Source: Selenomonas sp. GACV-9 (GTDB lineage Bacteria > Bacillota > Negativicutes > Selenomonadales > Selenomonadaceae). From it: a DNA stretch of 64,000 bases. A program made the position numbers and the translations under genes. Every line of letters starts with the position of its first letter. Positions within the stretch are counted from its first letter, which is position 1. Location of the stretch: the NCBI GenBank assembly GCA_900116485.1, contig FPAX01000001.1, positions 186,001 to 250,000 of the forward strand. Reading direction: 5' to 3'. Shown here one piece after another: positions 32,141 to 40,560 of this stretch. Below the pieces are notes generated by a model. It was given only the letters and a program-made list of their open reading frames with translations, made no database searches and had not been told where the DNA came from.

Positions 32141-33142
32141 TTATCCGCGGTTGATGATGTTCGAGATATGCTTGAGCGTAATCGACAGTGTCCCGTCGTC
32201 GTTGTTGTTGAACTCGACGAACTCGGTATTATCGAAGTAATCCGTCGGGATGGTCAGCTCAATGCCCGTATCGGTCTTGAGCTTATGCTTGCACATCTTC
32301 TTGAGCGTGGCTTCCTGATCCATCTTGACAGGCTCGGTAAAGCCTGCGTCCTTTATGGCCGTATCGAAGTCCGCCTGCATCGAGGGATTCTCCTTGAAGA
32401 TTTCCTTGCCGGCTTCGACCAGGTCGAGCTCATCGCTTTCCTGCATATTCTCGGCCACATAGCTCTTGACGGCCGCCTCAGTGGCGACCTTGTCCTGCCC
32501 GTAAGCCTCGGCGACTTTAGCCGCCGTCTTGCTGAGATTCTTGATGGCTTCCTTCGGCGAAGGTGTCAGGCTGCATTCGAGCAGGATTTCGGGAAAGACC
32601 TGGATGCTGTTGCCATCGATCGTATACTTTTTCGCACAGACCGAGACTGCCTTGGTCTCCGTATTGACGAAGGCGAACTCCTCCATCTTCTGCGTGAGAC
32701 TGGGCATGATCGAATAATGGTTGATGATTTCGTTCTTGATGCCGTTTTCGGTCTGGTTGACCTGATGCGTGTAGCCGATATGGCTGTTCGACTTGAAGAC
32801 GACGATCTGCCGCTGATCGTCGATACGCACATCAGCCACAATCACATCGGCTGATGCCATTTCCTCCGCATGCGTAAAGGCCTCTTCGAGTGTTTTTGTA
32901 ATCTCTTTGGAAAATGGCACAAAGCCCATTTCGCCGGACAGATAGGCGCCCAGCGTTTGCTGGAACGCACTGTCATCATAAAACGTCCCTGGCTTCGCGT
33001 CCTGGCTGCCCCAGGATTTTTCGATATGTTTATAGAGAAATGTCTCGATGCTGTCCTTGACTGTAAGCTCCTCATCGGAGTAGACGGTCATGCCGGAATT
33101 GAAATCGAGAATATGCAAGATGGCTTTATCAATGATAATCAT
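32141..33142 (-). CDS. Nucleoid-associated protein, NdpA/YejK family
   Basis: 333 residues matching the NA37/YejK family (PF04245): MIIIDKAILHILDFNSGMTV at the start, then DVIVADVRIDDQRQIVVFKS NSHIGYTH in the middle and a C-terminal LTIPTDYFDNTEFVEFNNND region. Family members bind the nucleoid in proteobacteria; the Firmicutes role is untested. It overlaps the preceding gene by 4 nt, so the pair is coupled. It ends 9 bp before hflX. Confidence 0.8.
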   Translation of the reverse strand: MIIIDKAILHILDFNSGMTVYSDEELTVKDSIETFLYKHIEKSWGSQDAKPGTFYDDSAFQQTLGAYLSGEMGFVPFSKEITKTLEEAFTHAEEMASADVIVADVRIDDQRQIVVFKSNSHIGYTHQVNQTENGIKNEIINHYSIMPSLTQKMEEFAFVNTETKAVSVCAKKYTIDGNSIQVFPEILLECSLTPSPKEAIKNLSKTAAKVAEAYGQDKVATEAAVKSYVAENMQESDELDLVEAGKEIFKENPSMQADFDTAIKDAGFTEPVKMDQEATLKKMCKHKLKTDTGIELTIPTDYFDNTEFVEFNNNDDGTLSITLKHISNIINRG

Positions 33143-33879
33143 ACGGGCGGTTCTCCCTCCTCTTTCTGTGCCTTAGCTGCATGGTCAGCTGCCTCTTTCT
33201 GCGCACGCGCACGCACCTCACGCAGACGCGGCAGCATGTGCTGGCGGAGCTTTTCCTCAAGCTCGGGCAGCTCGTTGGAATCGAAGTCGTAGTTGACATC
33301 GGGGATATTCCAGATGCGGGCCTCGGCAAAGAACTCGTCGCGATAGATGTTATAGTAGACCGTGAAGCTGCTCTCCAGCGCAAAGTCGACATAATCGATG
33401 ACGATATACGAGCCATTGTTGATCTTGACTGGCTGCGCCGGCCGGATAAAGAGCGTAAATCCCTCCAATGTCTCAGGCAGCTTGGCACCGTTTTCCCATT
33501 CCATGATTTTCTTATCGCGGACAATCGAACTAAGCGCGGCAGGATTGAACTCCATCATATCCATGAGCATCTGCTCGAACTGCTTGACCAACAGCTGCTC
33601 GAAGTCGGCGAGCTTGGCCGTGATGAACTCGATGCGGCAGAACTCGATGAGGCCGATTTTCAGGCGCACCTTGTACTCGTGGGTTTCCTCATGGAAATAT
33701 ACGATGGCGCTTTTATGCAGTTCTTCATTCACATAGCGGTAAAGATCGTAGCTGTCCTTGTCGATCGCCTTTGACCGGTCAAGGGTGAAGCCGTGCCAGC
33801 TCTCTGGCAGATCCTTCATGTATTGCCAGTCGGCAATCTCCGCATCGACTTTCTCAATGGTCTCGTCCTTCATCCACAC
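33139..33879 (-). CDS. Conserved hypothetical protein upstream of the YejK-like gene
   Basis: 246 residues, acidic, no signal or membrane span. Two repeats of similar texture are visible: LPESWHGFTLDRSKAIDKDS YDLYRYVNEEL and LPETLEGFTLFIRPAQPVKI NNGSYIVIDYV, each followed by a beta-hairpin segment with FEQLL or ELEEKL helices, suggesting an internally duplicated fold. The C-terminus is a charged helix rich in Ala/Lys. The frame opens with GTG 33879 (preceded by AGGAAAGCGGG); ATG 33873 is the alternative. Coupled to the next gene, so likely a partner. Family not recognised. Confidence 0.65.
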   Translation of the reverse strand: MWMKDETIEKVDAEIADWQYMKDLPESWHGFTLDRSKAIDKDSYDLYRYVNEELHKSAIVYFHEETHEYKVRLKIGLIEFCRIEFITAKLADFEQLLVKQFEQMLMDMMEFNPAALSSIVRDKKIMEWENGAKLPETLEGFTLFIRPAQPVKINNGSYIVIDYVDFALESSFTVYYNIYRDEFFAEARIWNIPDVNYDFDSNELPELEEKLRQHMLPRLREVRARAQKEAADHAAKAQKEEGEPPV

Positions 33880-34003
33880 ACCCGCTTTCCTAGGAGTCTA
33901 CAAACAAATATTATACCACGAAACCTCCGCGAGGACTACTTTCCGCACATGAAAAAGGCAATCGTCAGGATACTGGCGATTGCCCATGGCCGGCTGCTGG
34001 TCA

Positions 34004-34633
34004 TCAGAATCCGAGGTCGTCGTTGACGAGGATTACCTGGATGCGGCCCTTATGCTTCGAATACCGCGTAATGAGGAACTGGCAGCAGATGGTGTCAGGG
34101 CTCTTGCAATCGAAGCAGGCACCGGTCTTGGCGCAGGGCGTATCGAGGCCGAAGCGCTGGGCGTTGATGGGAGCCGCCACGTTGCGGGCGCGTTTCATGG
34201 CGCCGTCAAGGTCACCGCAGACCTTGTTGAGCCCCACGATGAAGAGGACCTTCTTCGGTCCCTGGGCGATGGCCGATACGCGGTTGGCATTGCCATCGAT
34301 ATTGACGAGCACGCCGTCGCGGGTCATCGAATTGGTGCTCGTGAGGAATACATCGGCATCGTAGGCCAGCAGCATCGCCTGCCGGCGATCCTCAAACTTG
34401 TCGCGGTCGATAAAGTTATAGTTGCCCTCAATTAGCGCCTTGGCAAGGCCGATTTCATGCACGCTCATGCCGCCGCCCATCGTGACCGTGCTGCCTTCGG
34501 GGATAAGGTCCAAGGCAAGTTTCAAGGCTTCTTCTTTGCTCGATGCATAAAAGCCTTCCATATTGCGTGATGCCAGGCCTTTGATTACGGTCTGGGCCAG
34601 CAGTTCGTTACGCTTTACAATATTTTCGTTCAT
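34004..34633 (-). CDS. LUD-domain protein (YkgG/LutC-like)
   Basis: 209 residues from ATG 34633, preceded by GGAGGAGAGCAA; an upstream extension to 34687 lacks a ribosome site. LUD features are GSTVTMGGGMSVHEIGL, ADVFLTSTNSMTRDGVLVNI and KVLFIVGLNKVCGDLDGAMK. It also has a Cys-rich loop CAKTGACFDCKSPDTICC, which could bind metal. LUD proteins act in lactate oxidation (LutABC) or as stand-alone proteins of unknown role; no lutA or lutB is here, so the latter. Confidence 0.8.
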   Translation of the reverse strand: MNENIVKRNELLAQTVIKGLASRNMEGFYASSKEEALKLALDLIPEGSTVTMGGGMSVHEIGLAKALIEGNYNFIDRDKFEDRRQAMLLAYDADVFLTSTNSMTRDGVLVNIDGNANRVSAIAQGPKKVLFIVGLNKVCGDLDGAMKRARNVAAPINAQRFGLDTPCAKTGACFDCKSPDTICCQFLITRYSKHKGRIQVILVNDDLGF

Positions 34634-34708
34634 TTGCTCTCCTCCATTATTCTGGCTTATTTTGCTCCTGCGGAACTCTTTCGGCAAACTTGCGCTAAAT
34701 CCTGCTCA

Positions 34709-35305
34709 TTAGGCCAGAAACTTATAAACTAGCACTTCTTCGCGGCCATCGGATTCTTTGAATAAATCGTTACAGGGGATGGTCTCGACTGGTGTAAGTC
34801 GTTCCTCAGCGGCAAGATAATCGCGGTAATATGCCGACGGGTAGTAGAAAAACAGCAGGATTTCACGTGGTGCTTGTCGATATGACGTCGCTAAATGCTC
34901 CATGACCAGGCGCAGGATTTCTACCGAAAACGGATTGAAGAAAAACACGCGGTCCACTTCTGCTGGTACCGTGTAGTCGGCCGCATCAATAAGCGTAAGA
35001 GTTACACGGCCGCCTGCGACGGCCTGCTGTTTATTCTGCTTGGCGCGCGCAAAAAGCCGCTCGTTATACTCAATGCCGATGGCCCGGCATTTTGTCTGAT
35101 ACGCGAGAAAAAAATCCACGCGCCCCTTGCCGCAGCCGTAATCAAGCAATGTGTTGCGTTTAGTGAAATAGCCGCTGTTTGCGAGCCGCTCGAGGACACA
35201 ATAATCGGTCGGTTCATAGGGAAAGCGCACCAAATCAGCAATGCTGTCATCCCTGCCCGTTGTCCGTATGCCAAGGATATTATCCCATTCGGAATCTATT
35301 GTCAT
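34709..35305 (-). CDS. Class I SAM-dependent methyltransferase
   Basis: 198 residues. Motif I is LLDYGCGKGRVDFFLAYQ, the acidic end of strand 2 is GIEYNERLFARA, motif II region VTLTLIDAADYTVPAEVDRV FFFNPF. The NPF sequence after strand 4 recalls the NPPF-type motif seen in N-methyltransferases, but the substrate cannot be set. It stands alone between the LUD gene and the hypothetical coiled-coil gene. Confidence 0.8.
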   Translation of the reverse strand: MTIDSEWDNILGIRTTGRDDSIADLVRFPYEPTDYCVLERLANSGYFTKRNTLLDYGCGKGRVDFFLAYQTKCRAIGIEYNERLFARAKQNKQQAVAGGRVTLTLIDAADYTVPAEVDRVFFFNPFSVEILRLVMEHLATSYRQAPREILLFFYYPSAYYRDYLAAEERLTPVETIPCNDLFKESDGREEVLVYKFLA

Positions 35306-35327
35306 GCCAACTCCTTTCGTGAGTAAA

Positions 35328-35356
35328 AAAGAACCGCCCCTGTCCTAAGAGACGGC
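35328..35356 (-). terminator. Terminator of the gene at 35372-36172
   Basis: Minus-strand stem GAGCCGTC with GGGCGGTTC (G-U pairs), followed by TTTTTT. Confidence 0.6.
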
Positions 35357-35371
35357 TCATCCATGCATCGT

Positions 35372-36172
35372 TTATGAATTGCCTGCCGGAGGAATCGTTA
35401 CTTCGCCAGCGGCACCTATCTGTGGTACATCCCCGCTCATATCGATAGCGACCTGCGTTTCATACGTCGGATACTCGCTGAGCGGTTTGGTCGAGTAATC
35501 CTTGGGCTCCTGTTCCTCAGCCCGCTGGCGAGCGTTATCCTCAGAAATCTTGCGGTCGCGCTCTCGGCTTTCGCGGTCCTCTCGGATTTTTTCCAGTGCC
35601 CCGGCAGATTTTGCCATGGCATAAAGCTCTGATGAAAATTCGGCTAGCTCCTTTTCATCCTCCGGCGAGACATGGCGGCCACGCATAAGGCGCATGGCCG
35701 TCTGCGTCACTCGGGACTGCTGCTGGGCGGCTTTCTTCCAGCCATCGGCAGACTGCCGGGCACTAGATAGCTGCTGCTCCATCATGAACTGGTTCATGGC
35801 GTTTTGGCGGTCCTTTTCCATCTGCTTGCCCGCTGCCATGAGTTCTTTTTGCTGCTGTTTGTCCAGTGTGACTTTCTGGCCATTAACCATCATGTACCCG
35901 AGTTTTACAACGCGGCTGATTTCCGCAGTACTGCGAAAACGCGCGGTAAATTTGCCATTCCCACGGTCGATGACATCGAGCCAGTCCATCGTTTCTTCGG
36001 GCTGCTCCATTGCCATTGCCTTTTCCTTTTCCTGCAGTGCCCGCGCAGCCTCCGATATCTCGGCGGAATCGGAAGTTTCGCCTCGGTCGGCCTTTTTCGT
36101 ATTCTCCTTTGGCGAAACAGCTTTCGTCAAACTTCCCGTAAGGCTTGCTATGGAATCATTCAAAACACGCAT
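35372..36172 (-). CDS. Coiled-coil hypothetical protein
   Basis: 266 residues, strongly charged. The start (MRVLNDSIASLTGSLTKAVS) and a Ser/Glu-rich linker lead to a small ordered block (DWLDVIDRGNGKFTARFRST AEISRVVKLGYMMVNG). A long helical region rich in Gln, Lys and Met follows (about 105-225), predicted coiled coil, then a Pro-rich tail. No signal peptide or transmembrane span. Family not recognised. It has its own terminator and is divergent from the exported protein gene at 36356. Confidence 0.65.
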   Translation of the reverse strand: MRVLNDSIASLTGSLTKAVSPKENTKKADRGETSDSAEISEAARALQEKEKAMAMEQPEETMDWLDVIDRGNGKFTARFRSTAEISRVVKLGYMMVNGQKVTLDKQQQKELMAAGKQMEKDRQNAMNQFMMEQQLSSARQSADGWKKAAQQQSRVTQTAMRLMRGRHVSPEDEKELAEFSSELYAMAKSAGALEKIREDRESRERDRKISEDNARQRAEEQEPKDYSTKPLSEYPTYETQVAIDMSGDVPQIGAAGEVTIPPAGNS

Positions 36173-36276
36173 GATTTATTCCTCCATGAATAAAAACACA
36201 ACCATAATATTTCGAACGTTTTCTGCTTTGATTATAGCATATTTAGCGAAGGGATAATACGAAAATAAAATTGACA

Positions 36277-36305
36277 TTGCAAACATTTTCCCCTTGTGCT
36301 ATCCT
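36277..36305 (+). promoter_or_regulatory. Candidate promoter of the exported protein gene
   Basis: TTGCAA (36277-36282), 17 bp, TATCCT (36300-36305), about 50 bp before the TTG start. A TATAAT on the minus strand (36231-36236) may serve the divergent gene, but its -35 is weak. Confidence 0.45.
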
Positions 36306-36355
36306 AAACACAATGGAACGGTATTTACATATTTCTTTGCAGGGGGGGGATTATA

Positions 36356-36904
36356 TTGAAACACATATCGATGACGAAAAAGGCAGCTATGCTACTCACG
36401 ACTGGCATCTTACTAGCAGGCAGTCCGGCCATGACAAAGGCGGCAGATCCTGTTGCTGTGGGAAGGCCAAATCCAATGGTTGAATACGATTCTGTCATTA
36501 CGGCGAAAAAAGCTGCTGGCTTTACGCCGCTTTACCTGCCGGAACTCTCTGGTTATCATGTCAAGGCGGTATATGTCTATCACAAGGACCTTGTCGATAT
36601 CCGCTATGCTACCGCAGGCGACAGCCAGACACAGCTACATCTGCGTACAGCCAAAGCCGCAGCCCAGGCAAATGACGATATCAGCGGCATCTACAGCGTC
36701 AAATGGGAAAAAGAAACGATTGACGGCATCGAAGTCGCTATCGCCAAAGTCCCCGCCGCATCAAAGGCCGAACAGGACGGCTATGCAGCCCATTGGTCCG
36801 TAAACGGCATGCTCTTTTCCGCAACGGCCGAGCATATCGCCAAACCAGAATTCCTGCATATCTTGAAAACCGGTCTTGTCGACCTTTCGCGTCATTACTA
36901 CTAA
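36356..36904 (+). CDS. Exported protein, possibly DUF4367-like
   Basis: 182 residues. Signal peptide about 1-29 (MTKKAAMLLTTGILLAGSPA then MTKAA). The mature part has a beta-rich domain: GFTPLYLPELSGYHVKAVYV, VDIRYAT, IYSVKWEKETIDGIEVAIAK and AHWSVNGMLFSATAEHIAKP EFLHIL, the texture of DUF4367/RsgI-anti-sigma C-domains, which is only a resemblance. The start is TTG 36356 with AGGGGGGGA 6 nt upstream; ATG 36371 is the alternative. Followed by a strong terminator. Confidence 0.7.
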   Translation: MKHISMTKKAAMLLTTGILLAGSPAMTKAADPVAVGRPNPMVEYDSVITAKKAAGFTPLYLPELSGYHVKAVYVYHKDLVDIRYATAGDSQTQLHLRTAKAAAQANDDISGIYSVKWEKETIDGIEVAIAKVPAASKAEQDGYAAHWSVNGMLFSATAEHIAKPEFLHILKTGLVDLSRHYY

Positions 36905-36912
36905 GTATATCG

Positions 36913-36948
36913 AAAAAGTCTTTGTGCCAGCGAGCGCAAAGACTTTTT
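36913..36948 (+). terminator. Terminator of the exported protein gene
   Basis: AAAAAGTCTTTG (36913-36924) and CAAAGACTTTTT (36937-36948) pair perfectly. Confidence 0.85.
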
Positions 36949-37035
36949 ATTTAACAATTGGTTTAATATATACGATATATAAAATAGGTAAAGATAGTTC
37001 TGTTTGTAAGTAACAACCAGGAAAGGTCGATAGAT

Positions 37036-37224
37036 ATGAAACGCTGGAAAACATTTGGGCTGCTATTCCTATTTGCCCTGGCCATTGCTCTTTGCGTTGT
37101 TTTTGACAATCGTTCTGTCCCTTTAAAGCAGCCAGTGCTTGAACAGGCAACATCAACCACACTGCAATACACAGGGCAAAGTCTGCCGTTCTCTTATCCA
37201 CGGGAGATACAATCGCAAAAATAA
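37036..37224 (+). CDS. Small membrane-anchored or secreted peptide (62 aa)
   Basis: MKRWKTFGLLFLFALAIALC then VVFDNRS: a positively charged start and one hydrophobic span, then a 35-residue extracytoplasmic tail without cysteines. AGGAAAGG precedes ATG 37036. No family recognised. Transcription continuing past it would run antisense through the toxin-like gene at 37291 to the 37384-37415 terminator. Confidence 0.55.
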   Translation: MKRWKTFGLLFLFALAIALCVVFDNRSVPLKQPVLEQATSTTLQYTGQSLPFSYPREIQSQK

Positions 37225-37290
37225 AAGGCCCGACCATACAGCCGAGCCCCTGCTCAGGTAGCTATTCAGAGCAATTGTGCTGTTGCTGCG

Positions 37291-37377
37291 TTACTGCCGA
37301 TCCAGCCACTTGCAGATGTAGTAGCTGATTACAGCTGCTACGACCGACAAAGAAAGGTTAATAAAAGCATCTATCAA
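37291..37377 (-). CDS. Type I toxin-like peptide, second copy, antitoxin region deleted
   Basis: 28 residues from TTG 37377: IDAFINLSLSVVAAVISYYI then CKWLDRQ. The last 17 residues differ from the 18351 peptide at one position only. GAGGAG precedes it, inside an antitoxin-type hairpin (37384-37412). Downstream the message has the same TAGCTACC loop and GGTCGGGC terminator as the intact unit. The divergent promoter block that separates antitoxin and toxin at 18248-18350 is missing. It is likely a deletion derivative between the toxin-start repeats. Confidence 0.5.
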   Translation of the reverse strand: MIDAFINLSLSVVAAVISYYICKWLDRQ

Positions 37378-37383
37378 TAAGCA

Positions 37384-37415
37384 GGCTCCTCGGAGTAGCT
37401 ACCGAGGGGCTTTTC
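37384..37415 (+). terminator. Antitoxin-type terminator adjoining the second toxin copy
   Basis: GGCTCCTCGG and CCGAGGGGC with loop AGTAGCTA, then TTTTCTTATT. Same loop as the antitoxin terminator at 18182-18218. Confidence 0.65.
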
Positions 37416-37440
37416 TTATTGCTGCTTTAGGTGAATAGGA

Positions 37441-37483
37441 AAAGCCCCATAAGCTAGATTTTTGGTCTAACTTATGGGGCTTT
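37441..37483. terminator. Bidirectional terminator at the pyr operon end
   Basis: AAAGCCCCATAAG (37441-37453) and CTTATGGGGCTTT (37471-37483) pair perfectly, with A and T runs on either side. It ends pyrE transcription from the right. Confidence 0.85.
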
Positions 37484-37516
37484 TTATGCTTTATAGAGTT
37501 TAGCTTTTTTAGATGG

Positions 37517-38095
37517 TTATTTCTTACCCGTGCTTCCGCGCTTTGTCATCGGGATGCCCTGTTTACAGAGCGGGCATTCTTCTGGTTTGTAGGTTTCGAC
37601 GTTCATGTGGAGAAGGGCTTCGCAGGGAACGTCGCCGAAGTTGGCTTTGCCACCGCTGCGGTCGACGAGCATGCTGACAGCTACAGGGATGCCGCCATGG
37701 GCTTTGACCACTTCGATGACTTCCTTGATGGAGCCGCCGGTCGTTACGATGTCCTCGACGATCAGGCAGCGCTCGCCTTCATGCAGCGAGAAGCCGCGGC
37801 GGAAGGTCATCTTGCCATCGACGCGCTCGGTAAAGATTGCCCGCGTGCCCAGAGCCTTGCCTGTCTCGTGAGCGAGCAGGATGCCGCCCGTCATCGGGCC
37901 GACGACGGTTTCAATGTTGGCATCCTTGAATTTTTCGGCCATGGCCTTGCAGAGTTTTTCGGTGTACTCTGGCTTCTGGAGTACGTTGAATTTCTCCACA
38001 TAGTGCGGGCTATGGAGGCCCGAGGTCAGGACGAAATGGCCATCCATGATGGCATGGCTCTCTACGAGCAATTCTTTTACTTCTGCTTCAGTCAT
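37517..38095 (-). CDS. pyrE: Orotate phosphoribosyltransferase
   Basis: 192 residues; joins orotate and PRPP to OMP. The PRPP signature is CLIVEDIVTTGGSIKEVIEV, with GPMTGGILLAHETGKALGTR before it. A C-terminal CPLCKQGIPMTKRGS tail with one CxxC is a common Firmicutes/archaeal-like variant of unknown purpose. Last gene of the pyr operon; its start directly follows the pyrF stop. Confidence 0.95.
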   Translation of the reverse strand: MTEAEVKELLVESHAIMDGHFVLTSGLHSPHYVEKFNVLQKPEYTEKLCKAMAEKFKDANIETVVGPMTGGILLAHETGKALGTRAIFTERVDGKMTFRRGFSLHEGERCLIVEDIVTTGGSIKEVIEVVKAHGGIPVAVSMLVDRSGGKANFGDVPCEALLHMNVETYKPEECPLCKQGIPMTKRGSTGKK

Positions 38096-38812
38096 TTATC
38101 TTACACTCTCCATTTCTTTGAGGATGGCCTCAGCGGCAGCCTTGGGGTCCTTCGCCGCGCGGATCGGGCGGCCGATGACGAGATGGCTGGCACCATTTTG
38201 CAACGCCTTAGTCGGTGTAGCAATGCGGCTCTGGTCATCGACGCTGGCGCCCTTAGGCCGCACGCCCGGCGTCACGATCAGGAAATCCGGGCCGCAGGCC
38301 TCGCGGATAAGGGCGGCTTCCTGAGGGGAGGCCACGACGCCATCAAGCCCCGCTTTTTTCGCCAGTTTTGCATAGCGTACGACAGCGCTTTTTATTTGTA
38401 GTTCCTGGCCAAGGCCCTCCCAATCTTCCTGATTGATGCTCGTAAGTACCGTTACGGCAATGAGCTTCGGGCAGGGGATGCCGCGCTTGTCGGCCTCCTC
38501 GTGCAGGCGCTCCGCTGCGACCTTCATCATGGTATAGCCGCCACCAGCATGCACATTGAGCATCGTGGCGCCCAGTCCCATCAGCGAGCAAAGGCCGCCC
38601 GCCACGGTGTTGGGAATATCATGCAGTTTGAGGTCCAGGAATACATCTTTACCTTGGGCACTGAGCCATTTTACCACGTCGCCACCGACGCTGTAGAAAA
38701 GTTCCATGCCAACTTTATAGTAGGATACGCTATCTCCGAGCGTATTGACGAGCGCCTTGACATCCTCCAGCGTATGGAAATCAAGCGCTGCAATCAAACG
38801 TTTATCTGCCAT
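38096..38812 (-). CDS. pyrF: Orotidine 5'-phosphate decarboxylase
   Basis: 238 residues, type I (Bacillus-like) decarboxylase. Catalytic DxKxxD set in VFLDLKLHDIPNTVAGGLCS, phosphate loops in FLIVTPGVRPKGAS and LVIGRPIRAAKDPKAAAEAI. Converts OMP to UMP. Followed without gap by pyrE. Confidence 0.95.
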   Translation of the reverse strand: MADKRLIAALDFHTLEDVKALVNTLGDSVSYYKVGMELFYSVGGDVVKWLSAQGKDVFLDLKLHDIPNTVAGGLCSLMGLGATMLNVHAGGGYTMMKVAAERLHEEADKRGIPCPKLIAVTVLTSINQEDWEGLGQELQIKSAVVRYAKLAKKAGLDGVVASPQEAALIREACGPDFLIVTPGVRPKGASVDDQSRIATPTKALQNGASHLVIGRPIRAAKDPKAAAEAILKEMESVR

Positions 38813-38839
38813 AACGTGCTCCTTTCGTTTTTCGCTAAT

Positions 38840-39775
38840 TTATTCAATCTGGACCTTGCCAACGATATCCTGGATGCTCCCAAGATTGCGTTTGGCCAAA
38901 TAATCGTTGAGTCCATCGCAAATCTTCATGGTCACGGCCGGGTCGGCAAAGTTTGCCGTACCGACAGCTACCGCGCTGGCACCTGCGAGGAAGAATTCCA
39001 CGGCATCTTCAAAGCAGGAAATGCCGCCCATGCCGATGATAGGCACTTTTACGGCCTGCGCGACCTGCCAGACCATGCGCACAGCGACCGGCTTAATGCA
39101 GGGGCCAGAAAGGCCGCCCGTGATATTGCCCAGCGTCGGCCGCTGGGTATGGATGTTGATTTCCATGCCCATAAGCGTATTGATGAGCGACAGGATATCG
39201 GCACCGGCATTTTCGCAGGCTTTGGCCATCGTCACGATATCCGTGACATTGGGCGACAGCTTCAGGATGACCGGTTTTTGGGTATGTTTCTTGGCCTCGC
39301 GGACGACAGCGGCCGCCGCTTTGGGGTCCGTGCCGAAGACGATGCCGCCTTCTTTGACATTGGGGCACGAGACGTTGAGCTCAATGGCGGCGACGCCTTC
39401 GACATCGAGCATCTCAGCCAGTACGCCGTATTCCTCGACGGTGCTGCCCGAGATATTGACGATGACATTCATGCCATACTGCTCGATACGCGGCAGCGTT
39501 TCTTTTAAGAAAACCTCAACGCCTGGATTTTCCAAGCCGATGCAATTCATCATACCCATCGGCGATTCGGTGATGCGCACGCCATCATTGCCGCGGCGCG
39601 GCTTTAGCGTTGTGCCTTTGACCATGACGCCGCCCAGGCGCGAAAGGTCGACAAAGTCGGCAAACTCCTCGCCAAAGCCGAAGGTGCCCGAGGCTGTAAG
39701 AACTGGGGTATTCATCGTAATGCCGGCGATATTCGTGTGCAGGCGCTGGTCTTTTTCCTGTAAGACATGACTCAT
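38840..39775 (-). CDS. pyrD: Dihydroorotate dehydrogenase, catalytic subunit (NAD-type)
   Basis: 311 residues, class 1B FMN subunit. [20 protein letters not shown] at the start, catalytic Cys in [20 protein letters not shown] and FMN-phosphate loops in [31 protein letters not shown]. It needs PyrK, encoded immediately upstream with a 4-nt overlap, to pass electrons to NAD. Cytoplasmic, unlike quinone-linked class 2 enzymes. Confidence 0.95.
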   Translation of the reverse strand: MSHVLQEKDQRLHTNIAGITMNTPVLTASGTFGFGEEFADFVDLSRLGGVMVKGTTLKPRRGNDGVRITESPMGMMNCIGLENPGVEVFLKETLPRIEQYGMNVIVNISGSTVEEYGVLAEMLDVEGVAAIELNVSCPNVKEGGIVFGTDPKAAAAVVREAKKHTQKPVILKLSPNVTDIVTMAKACENAGADILSLINTLMGMEINIHTQRPTLGNITGGLSGPCIKPVAVRMVWQVAQAVKVPIIGMGGISCFEDAVEFFLAGASAVAVGTANFADPAVTMKICDGLNDYLAKRNLGSIQDIVGKVQIE

Positions 39776-40560
39776 GCGAACACCTCCCCTGCTTCAAATA
39801 CCGGGCCGTCCTTGCAGACCTTCTTGCGCTGGCCATTGGTCGTATCAATCGAACACGACAGGCAGGCGCCCAGCCCGCAGCCCATGCGTTTTTCCAGCGA
39901 TACCTGGCAGCGCACGCCGTGTTCCTTGGCGATCTTGGCGATACCCTTCATCATGATCTCGGGGCCGCAGGCGACCACAAGGTCATAGTCTTTCTTTGCC
40001 AAAAGCTCGGGCAAAAGCGTCGTGGTAAAGCCCTTCGTGCCAAGGCTGCCGTCATCGGTGGTGCAAAAGATATCCTGCACCTTGCCCGTGAATAGCTCCT
40101 GCCAGAAAAGCTCGCCTTTGGTCTTGCCGCCCATGAGCACATCGGCTTTGCCCTGCATGGCAGCTGCATAAAAGAACACTGGGGAGAGTCCCATGCCACC
40201 ACCCACAATCAGTGGTTTTTTCGCTGCAGTATCAAAGCCATGACCAAGAGGTCCAAGAACATTTATGGTATCGCCAGCATTAAGCTCCGATATGGCCTTC
40301 GTGCCCTTGCCCACCACGCGGTAGATAAAGGCGACTGTACCCTTGTCCTTATCGGCAGCGGCAATGCCGACCGGGCGGCGCAGCAGACAGCTGCTGTTCA
40401 AGATGCGCAGCTGTACAAACTGGCCAGCCTCGGCAAGCGCAGCCACCTCAGGGGCCTTTACCACCAGTTGGAATACCTGGTCGTAAAGCTCCTGCTGGCT
40501 TACGATACGAGAGTCAACCGTTACTTTTTTCTTAGGCAAGGCCATCACCACCACCGACAT
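39772..40560 (-). CDS. pyrK: Dihydroorotate dehydrogenase electron transfer subunit
   Basis: 262 residues. FAD domain ([43 protein letters not shown]), NAD domain ([20 protein letters not shown]) and a C-terminal [2Fe-2S] cluster with Cys ligands in [27 protein letters not shown]. Starts at ATG 40560 inside the carB end (29-nt overlap); ATG 40545 (MALPKKK) is an alternative. Forms the PyrD2-PyrK2 complex. Confidence 0.94.
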   Translation of the reverse strand: MSVVVMALPKKKVTVDSRIVSQQELYDQVFQLVVKAPEVAALAEAGQFVQLRILNSSCLLRRPVGIAAADKDKGTVAFIYRVVGKGTKAISELNAGDTINVLGPLGHGFDTAAKKPLIVGGGMGLSPVFFYAAAMQGKADVLMGGKTKGELFWQELFTGKVQDIFCTTDDGSLGTKGFTTTLLPELLAKKDYDLVVACGPEIMMKGIAKIAKEHGVRCQVSLEKRMGCGLGACLSCSIDTTNGQRKKVCKDGPVFEAGEVFA

